Shown here piece by piece: positions 6,074 to 10,447 of a DNA stretch of 10,447 nucleotides; within the stretch, counting starts at the first letter, position 1; every line of letters begins with the position of its first letter. The DNA is from Pseudomonadota bacterium (GTDB lineage: Bacteria > Pseudomonadota > Gammaproteobacteria > Burkholderiales > Burkholderiaceae_E): NCBI GenBank assembly GCA_023389055.1, contig JAEWFA010000026.1:1-10447 (forward strand), written 5' to 3'. Made by a program: the position numbers and the translations under genes. A model generated the notes under the pieces. The model searched no databases. It saw only the letters and a program-made list of their open reading frames with translations, and was not told the DNA's origin.

Positions 6074-7390
6074 TCACTCGATGAAGCGCAGCAGCCACAG
6101 CGTGATGACCGGGAACGCGATCAGGATCATCACGCGAATGAAGTCGCTCGCCAGGAAAGGCATCACGCCGCGGAACGACTCGGCCAGCGGCACGCCGGGC
6201 GCCATCGAGTTGATGACGAAGACGTTCAGCCCGAAGGGCGGCGTGATCAGCCCCACCTCGACGACGATCAGCACGAGGATGCCGAACCAGATCGCCTTGT
6301 GCTCGGGCGGCAGTCCGAAGTCCAGCCCCATCACGATCGGGAACAGCACCGGGATCGTGATGAGGATCATCGACATCGAGTCCATCACGCAGCCCAGCGC
6401 GAGATAGAACAGCAGGATCAGGAACAGCACCGTCATCGGCGAGAAGCCGCTGGAGGCGATCGCGGCCGCCGCCTGGTTCGGCATCTGCGTGATCGCGAGG
6501 AACGCGTTGAAGAGGTCTGCGCCGATCAGGATCAGGAAGATCATCGCCGTCAGGCTCGCCGTGCCGAGCAGGCAATCGACGATTCCCTGGATGCGCATCC
6601 CGTTGTAGATCGCGATCGCCCCGGTGGCCGCTGCGCCCACCGCCGCGCCTTCGGTCGGCGTGAAGATCCCGCCGTAGATGCCGCCCATGACGACGACGAA
6701 GACGACGATGACCGGCAGCAGCTCGGAAAGCGTCTTCATCCGCGTGGCGAACGACGCCTTCGGCGCGGCCGGACCGGCCTTCGGATCGAAGCGCACGACG
6801 ACGGCGATCGCCAGCATGTAGCCGAGCGCGGCAAGCACGCCGGGCACCATCGCCGCGAGGAAGAGCTTGCCGATCGACTGCTCGGTGAGGATCGCGTAGA
6901 TCACGAGCACGACCGACGGCGGGATCAGGATGCCGAGCGTGCCGCCTGCAGCGAGCGAGCCCGTGGCCAGCCGCCCCGAATAGTTCAGCCGCTTCATCTC
7001 CGGAAGCGACACGTGCGCCATCGTCGCGGCAGTGGCGAGCGACGACCCGCAGATCGAGCCGAAGGCCGCACAGGCGCCGATGCCGGCCATCGCGATGCCG
7101 CCGCGTCGATGTCCGAGCCAGGCGGCCGCCGCGTTGAAGATGCCGGTGGACAAGCCCGAGCCGGTGGCGAACTGCCCCATCAGCACGAACAGCGGGATGA
7201 CGGAAAGCGAGTAGTTCGCCGCCTGGAAGTACGGCGCGGAATTCATGTAGTTGAGCATCGGGTCGAGTCCCGACACCCAGATGTAACCGGCTCCGCCGAC
7301 CAGCAGCAACGTGAGCCCGACCGGAATGCCCAGCACGAGCAACGCGACGAGCACGCCGAACATCGTCAGCGATATGGCCATCCCGCTCAA
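6074..7390 (-). CDS. dctM: TRAP transporter large permease, DctM subunit
   Basis: A 438-residue polytopic inner-membrane protein of the DctM/IT superfamily, the subunit that forms the Na+-driven transport path of TRAP systems. Family signatures are clear: FGSICGSSLATAATM (110-124), GTLGILIPPSVVLVIYA (150-166), GGIYGGIFTPTEGAAVGA (236-253), and a C-terminal GLITPPFGLNVFVI. Hydrophobic segments run the full length and the size is normal (about 425-440). The start is probably TTG at 7390, because GGGGAG (7398-7403) lies 7 bases upstream. The ATG at 7381 is possible and would shorten the protein by three residues, but its spacing to that site is 16 bases. It follows dctQ by 25 bp and precedes the tetR-type gene by 77 bp. 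It works with DctQ and DctP encoded just upstream. Confidence 0.95.
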   Translation of the reverse strand: MSGMAISLTMFGVLVALLVLGIPVGLTLLLVGGAGYIWVSGLDPMLNYMNSAPYFQAANYSLSVIPLFVLMGQFATGSGLSTGIFNAAAAWLGHRRGGIAMAGIGACAAFGSICGSSLATAATMAHVSLPEMKRLNYSGRLATGSLAAGGTLGILIPPSVVLVIYAILTEQSIGKLFLAAMVPGVLAALGYMLAIAVVVRFDPKAGPAAPKASFATRMKTLSELLPVIVVFVVVMGGIYGGIFTPTEGAAVGAAATGAIAIYNGMRIQGIVDCLLGTASLTAMIFLILIGADLFNAFLAITQMPNQAAAAIASSGFSPMTVLFLILLFYLALGCVMDSMSMILITIPVLFPIVMGLDFGLPPEHKAIWFGILVLIVVEVGLITPPFGLNVFVINSMAPGVPLAESFRGVMPFLASDFIRVMILIAFPVITLWLLRFIE

Positions 7391-7397
7391 GGAACGT

Positions 7398-7403
7398 CTC
7401 CCC
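7398..7403 (-). promoter_or_regulatory. Ribosome binding site of dctM
   Basis: GGGGAG on the minus strand, in the 25-bp dctQ-dctM gap, 7 bases from the TTG at 7390. It favours the TTG over the downstream ATG at 7381. Confidence 0.5.
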
Positions 7404-7415
7404 GGTGGTTCTTTC

Positions 7416-7940
7416 TCAGGCGAACTTGATTCCGCCGCGGGCCGCGCGGACGACGCACACGACCGTGAGCAGCGCCATCGAGAAGACGATGGGCACGAAG
7501 ATCCACCAAGTGGGGATCAGCAGCATCATCGACATGTCGTTGAACTCGTACTGGTTCCAGCCGCCCAGTGCCAGGCGCCAGGTCATCAGCGCCGCGACGA
7601 TCGCGAAGACGACGTCGCTGGCCACCGCGAGAAAGCGGCGAAACGCGGCAGGGAACATGCCGACGAACATGTCGACCGCGACGTTGCCGCCGCGCAGATG
7701 GCAGTAGGGCAGCATCGCGAAGACGGCGATCGCAGTACCGCGCTCGACCAGTTCGAAGTCGCCGATCAGCGGCGAGTTGAAGAAGGTGCGGCTCAGGATG
7801 CTCAGCACCGAGACCGCGGTAAAGCCGAGCATCACGACGCCACCCGCGATCGCGAGCCAGGTGCACGCCCGCTCGAGCGCCTGTTCGGCGCCCGAGCGGG
7901 CGGGGGCGGCGTCGGTGATCCGACTTTCCCCTTCGCTCAT
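7416..7940 (-). CDS. dctQ: TRAP transporter small permease, DctQ subunit
   Basis: A 174-residue inner-membrane protein with four predicted helices at about 27-49, 64-80, 104-122 and 142-165, the normal DctQ plan. Motifs typical of the family are RTFFNSPLIGDFELVE (51-66) after helix 1 and HLRGGNVAVDMF (81-92) after helix 2. DctQ packs against DctM and is needed for coupling to the solute-binding protein. The ATG at 7940 overlaps the dctP stop as ATGA (four bases), the classical arrangement for translational coupling, and the purine stretch GAGAAGAA at the end of dctP can serve as ribosome site. The frame is open upstream inside dctP, but that extension is an overlap artefact. Confidence 0.93.
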   Translation of the reverse strand: MSEGESRITDAAPARSGAEQALERACTWLAIAGGVVMLGFTAVSVLSILSRTFFNSPLIGDFELVERGTAIAVFAMLPYCHLRGGNVAVDMFVGMFPAAFRRFLAVASDVVFAIVAALMTWRLALGGWNQYEFNDMSMMLLIPTWWIFVPIVFSMALLTVVCVVRAARGGIKFA

Positions 7941-8962
7941 TTCTTCTCGTACTTGGCGACCAGCGCAACCGCTTCGTCGTACAGCTTCTGGCCGTTGGGG
8001 GTGCTGGCGATCCACGCGTCGACGACCGGCTGCGTCGTCTTCCTCCAGCGAGCCTTCTCCTCGGGCGAAAGGCGGGTGATCTCGTGGCCCAGTTCCTTCG
8101 CCTGCTCGAGCCCCGGCACCTCGGCGTCGTCCCAGGCCTTGCCCACCTCGGCGATGAAGTTGTCGCCCGAGTTCTTGTCGATGACCGCCTTCAGGTCGGC
8201 CGGCAGGCTGTCGTACTTCTGCTTGTTCATCGCCATCAGGAACACGTTCGTGTACAGACCCGTGTACGTGTGGTACTTCGTCAGCTCGTTCAGGCGCTGC
8301 GGCTTCATCACCTCCCACGGCACCGTGACACCGTCGGCCACGCCGCGCGACAGCGCTTCGTAGGCCTCGGGCAGCGGCATCCCGATCGGCGAGGCGCCCA
8401 TCAGCTTGAGCGCATCGCCCACCGGCTTCGTGGGCAGGCGCAGTTTCTTGCCCTGCAGGTCTTCCATCTTCGTGACGAGCTTGTCCTTCATGTGGACCAG
8501 GCCCGGCGCGTGGCAGTGCAGAACGATCGGATGGACGTCCTTGTACTCTTCGCGCAGGTGCGCCTTGTAGAAGTCCCAGATCGCGCGCGCGGTGGCTTCG
8601 GCGGTGTCGCCGACGACGAACGGGAGTTCGAACACCGCCGAGATCGGGAAGCGCCCGGGCGTGTAGCCCGGAACGGTCCAGATGACGTCGGCCACGCCGG
8701 TACGAACCTGGTCATAGAGCTGCGGCGGCTTGCCGCCCAACTGCATCGACGGGTAGATCTCGCACTTGATGCGCCCGCCGGAGTCTTTCTCGACGCGCTC
8801 GGCCCACGGCTGGAAGAGCTTGGTCTGCGCCGGCGCCATCGGCGACAGGAAATGCGACATGCGCAGCTTGACTTGTTCCTGTGCGCGCACGGGCGCGACG
8901 CCGGCGACCGCCGCTGCGCCGGCAACGGCGAGCGTGTTCTTCAGGAAAGTTCTCTTTTCCAC
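7937..8962 (-). CDS. dctP: TRAP transporter solute-binding protein, DctP family
   Basis: A 341-residue periplasmic binding protein that captures an organic acid for the DctQM permease. A signal peptide covers about residues 1-27: EKRTFLK at 2-8, a hydrophobic Ala/Val/Gly core at 10-24, and a likely cleavage after VRA at 25-27. The mature part is a full-length DctP domain. The family signature region is KKLRLP (172-177), in which R175 is the Arg that in characterised members binds the substrate carboxylate, followed by GASPIGMPLPEAYEALSRGVADG (about 189-211). VPWEVMKPQRL (214-224) and the region after it resemble a subgroup common near aromatic or CoA-linked catabolic genes. The start is GTG at 8962, with a perfect AGGAGG 7 bases upstream. 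It lies 37 bp after the acyl-CoA dehydrogenase and overlaps dctQ by four bases. The ligand cannot be read from the sequence; monocarboxylate or aromatic acid is a guess from context. Confidence 0.94.
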   Translation of the reverse strand: MEKRTFLKNTLAVAGAAAVAGVAPVRAQEQVKLRMSHFLSPMAPAQTKLFQPWAERVEKDSGGRIKCEIYPSMQLGGKPPQLYDQVRTGVADVIWTVPGYTPGRFPISAVFELPFVVGDTAEATARAIWDFYKAHLREEYKDVHPIVLHCHAPGLVHMKDKLVTKMEDLQGKKLRLPTKPVGDALKLMGASPIGMPLPEAYEALSRGVADGVTVPWEVMKPQRLNELTKYHTYTGLYTNVFLMAMNKQKYDSLPADLKAVIDKNSGDNFIAEVGKAWDDAEVPGLEQAKELGHEITRLSPEEKARWRKTTQPVVDAWIASTPNGQKLYDEAVALVAKYEKK

Positions 8963-8969
8963 GTCGTCT

Positions 8970-8975
8970 CCTCCT
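8970..8975 (-). promoter_or_regulatory. Strong ribosome binding site of dctP
   Basis: A perfect AGGAGG on the minus strand, 7 bases before the GTG at 8962; together they fix the dctP start. It is the strongest site inside the operon, fitting the usual need for more binding protein than permease. Confidence 0.8.
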
Positions 8976-8999
8976 GGAGAGTGTTCTTGATGAATCGGC

Positions 9000-10196
9000 T
9001 CAGCCGGGCGAACCGGCAGCGAAAGCCTCGTAGGTCTTGGCAGCGATCACGAGTTTCTGGATTTCACTGGTGCCTTCGTAGATGCGCAATGCGCGTATCT
9101 CCCGATACAGCTGCTCGACCGTGGCGCCGCGGATGACGCCGGTTCCGCCGAAGAGCTGTACCGCCTGGTCGATGACGGCCTGCGCGGACTCGGTTGCATA
9201 GAGCTTGGCCATCGACGCCTCGCGCGTGACGCGCTCGCGCTGCGTGTCCTTCGTCCACGCGGCACGGTAGATGAGCAGCGCCGCGGCGTCTACTGCGAGC
9301 GCCATCTCGGCGATCTTCGCTTGCGTCAGCTGGAACTCGGCGAGCTTGTGACCGAAGGCCTCGCGCTGCTGCGTGCGCGCGAGCGCCTCGTCGAGCGCGC
9401 GACGCGCCATGCCCAGCGAAGCGGCCCCCACGGTCGAGCGAAACACGTCGAGCGTGGCCATCGCGATGCGAAAGCCGGCACCGGGTCGATCGATCAGCGC
9501 GTCGCCCGGAACGCGGCAGTTCTCGAAGCGCACCGTGCCGATCGGATGCGGCGCGATGACGTCGATGCGCGCCGACGCGTCCACCCCCGGCGTGTCGGCG
9601 GGGACGATGAAGGCAGCGAGGTTCTTCGCGCCCGGCTCGTCGCCGATGCGCGCGAACACCGTGTAGAAGTCGGCGATGCCCGCGTTCGAGATCCAGGTCT
9701 TCGCGCCGTCGATGCGCCAACCGTTGCCGTCCTTCGTTGCGCGGGTGCGCATCGCGGCGACGTCTGAACCCGCGTCGGTTTCGGAGAGCGCGAAGGCGGC
9801 GAGCGCGCGGCCGCGTGCGACGTCGGGCAGGAAGCGGCGCTTCTGCTCGTCGGAGCCGGCCAGCGTGATCGGCGCGCTGCCCAGTCCCTGCATCGCGAAG
9901 GCGAAGTCGGCCAGCGCGTGATGGCGCGCCAGCGTCTCGCGCGCCAGGCACAGACTTCGCACGTCGAGCTTCTCGTGACGCCCGCCGTACGGAGACGGCA
10001 CGCTCAACTGCAGCAGGCCGGCCTCGCCCAGCGAGGCGACGAGCCGCCGGCAGGCGGCATCGAGCGCCTCGTCGCCGAAGTCGTGCGGGATCTCGAGACC
10101 GGGCAGCGTGTCTCCCGCCCACGCCTCGAGCGCGTCGGCCAGCGCTCGGTGCGTGGAGTCGAGAAACGGCCAGTCGAGGAACGTCCGGTCGGACAT
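9000..10196 (-). CDS. Acyl-CoA dehydrogenase
   Basis: A 398-residue FAD-dependent acyl-CoA dehydrogenase, which introduces the alpha-beta double bond in a CoA thioester and passes electrons to ETF. The three-part fold is visible: an N-terminal helical domain to about 130; a middle beta domain with FALSETDAGSD (135-145) and KTWISNAG (166-173), which contact FAD and substrate; and a C-terminal helical domain with REAFG (278-282), QLFGGTGVIRG (347-357) and IYEGTSEIQ (372-380). E374 in the last motif is at the position of the catalytic base of medium-chain-type enzymes. Length is normal. The ATG at 10196 lies 3 bases after the stop of the enoyl-CoA hydratase gene, so the two are surely co-translated; dctP follows 37 bp downstream. 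The N-terminal 80 residues are more divergent than the rest, so chain length or ring specificity cannot be inferred. Confidence 0.94.
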   Translation of the reverse strand: MSDRTFLDWPFLDSTHRALADALEAWAGDTLPGLEIPHDFGDEALDAACRRLVASLGEAGLLQLSVPSPYGGRHEKLDVRSLCLARETLARHHALADFAFAMQGLGSAPITLAGSDEQKRRFLPDVARGRALAAFALSETDAGSDVAAMRTRATKDGNGWRIDGAKTWISNAGIADFYTVFARIGDEPGAKNLAAFIVPADTPGVDASARIDVIAPHPIGTVRFENCRVPGDALIDRPGAGFRIAMATLDVFRSTVGAASLGMARRALDEALARTQQREAFGHKLAEFQLTQAKIAEMALAVDAAALLIYRAAWTKDTQRERVTREASMAKLYATESAQAVIDQAVQLFGGTGVIRGATVEQLYREIRALRIYEGTSEIQKLVIAAKTYEAFAAGSPG

Positions 10197-10199
10197 GCG

Positions 10200-10447
10200 T
10201 CAGTTGCCTTCGAACTTCGGCGTCTGCTTGGCGACGAACGCATGATAAGCGCGGTGGAAATCCTGCGTCTGCATGCAGATCGCCTGCGCCTGCGCCTCGG
10301 CCTCGATCGCTTCCTCGAGACCCATGTTCCACTCCTGCAGCAGCATCTTCTTGGTCATCGCGTGCGCGAAGGTCGGGCCGTCGGCCAGCGACTGCGCCAT
10401 CTGCCTGGCGCGCTCGGCGAGCGCGTCGGGTTCGACCAGCGCGTTGT
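10200..10447 (-). CDS. Enoyl-CoA hydratase/isomerase family protein (3' part, cut by window edge)
   Basis: Only the C-terminal 81 codons are present; the gene continues past the right edge without a stop in this frame. An internal ATG at 10400 is not the start, since the frame stays open and in-family upstream of it. The visible part is the typical C-terminal helical region of the crotonase superfamily: EPDALAERARQMAQSLADGP, then MTKKMLL, a Glu/Ala-rich helix (GLEEAIEAEAQAQA), and the closing TQDFHRAYHAFVAKQ followed by PKFEGN. Full-length relatives have about 260 residues, so the CoA-binding and catalytic part lies outside. By context it should hydrate the enoyl-CoA made by the dehydrogenase encoded 3 bp downstream, but the superfamily also includes isomerases and hydrolases, and the deciding residues are not in the window. 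Confidence 0.88.
   Translation of the reverse strand, partial: NALVEPDALAERARQMAQSLADGPTFAHAMTKKMLLQEWNMGLEEAIEAEAQAQAICMQTQDFHRAYHAFVAKQTPKFEGN

Noticed and set aside
5873..7429. A 518-codon plus-strand frame opposite dctM and tetR
   Set aside because: Its peptide is almost entirely Arg, Asp, His and Gln, the usual antisense of a GC-rich membrane protein gene.
8084..9136. A 350-codon plus-strand frame opposite dctP
   Set aside because: It is the antisense of a clear DctP gene that has its own start and ribosome site; no family features are seen.
1..10447. A defence system, CRISPR array, phage or insertion sequence
   Set aside because: No evenly spaced repeats, transposase, integrase or nuclease-helicase genes are present. 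The only nuclease-like gene is rmuC, a housekeeping gene.

Overview
The window is GC-rich, with a strong bias to G or C at third codon positions. Its gene content points to a betaproteobacterium, probably Burkholderiales or a relative: YhhQ-type queuosine-precursor transporter, YbbP-type permease, RmuC, a DUF4124-like secreted protein, and a TRAP plus acyl-CoA catabolism operon with a TetR regulator. The lineage call is inference from gene families and composition; there is no rRNA or other marker. No mobile element, CRISPR array, tRNA or rRNA was seen.

Layout. Bases 1-161 hold no gene I can support, only a perfect GC-rich hairpin. Two plus-strand genes follow 25 bp apart: a queuosine-precursor transporter (162-869) and an 834-residue YbbP-like FtsX-family permease (895-3399). 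A convergent minus-strand gene (3467-3895) encodes a small secreted four-cysteine protein. It diverges across 83 bp from rmuC (3979-5352, TTG start), which has an inner-membrane anchor, an 11-residue-periodic coiled coil and the RmuC nuclease-like domain.

From 5391 to the right edge everything is on the minus strand and reads as one operon. In transcription order it is: enoyl-CoA hydratase (3' part only, 10447-10200), acyl-CoA dehydrogenase (10196-9000), TRAP solute-binding protein dctP (8962-7937), dctQ (7940-7416, ATGA overlap with dctP), dctM (7390-6074), and a TetR-family regulator (5996-5391). The promoter and any upstream genes, such as a CoA ligase or thiolase, lie beyond the right edge.

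How it works together (inference): the TRAP system takes up an organic acid. After activation to a CoA thioester by an enzyme not in the window, the dehydrogenase and hydratase carry out the first two beta-oxidation steps. The TetR protein probably senses the acid or a CoA intermediate. The substrate cannot be read from the sequence. Nothing here is clearly a new system. The best leads are the substrate of the TRAP/acyl-CoA operon, the ATPase-less YbbP permease, the hendecad coiled coil in RmuC and the four-cysteine secreted protein.
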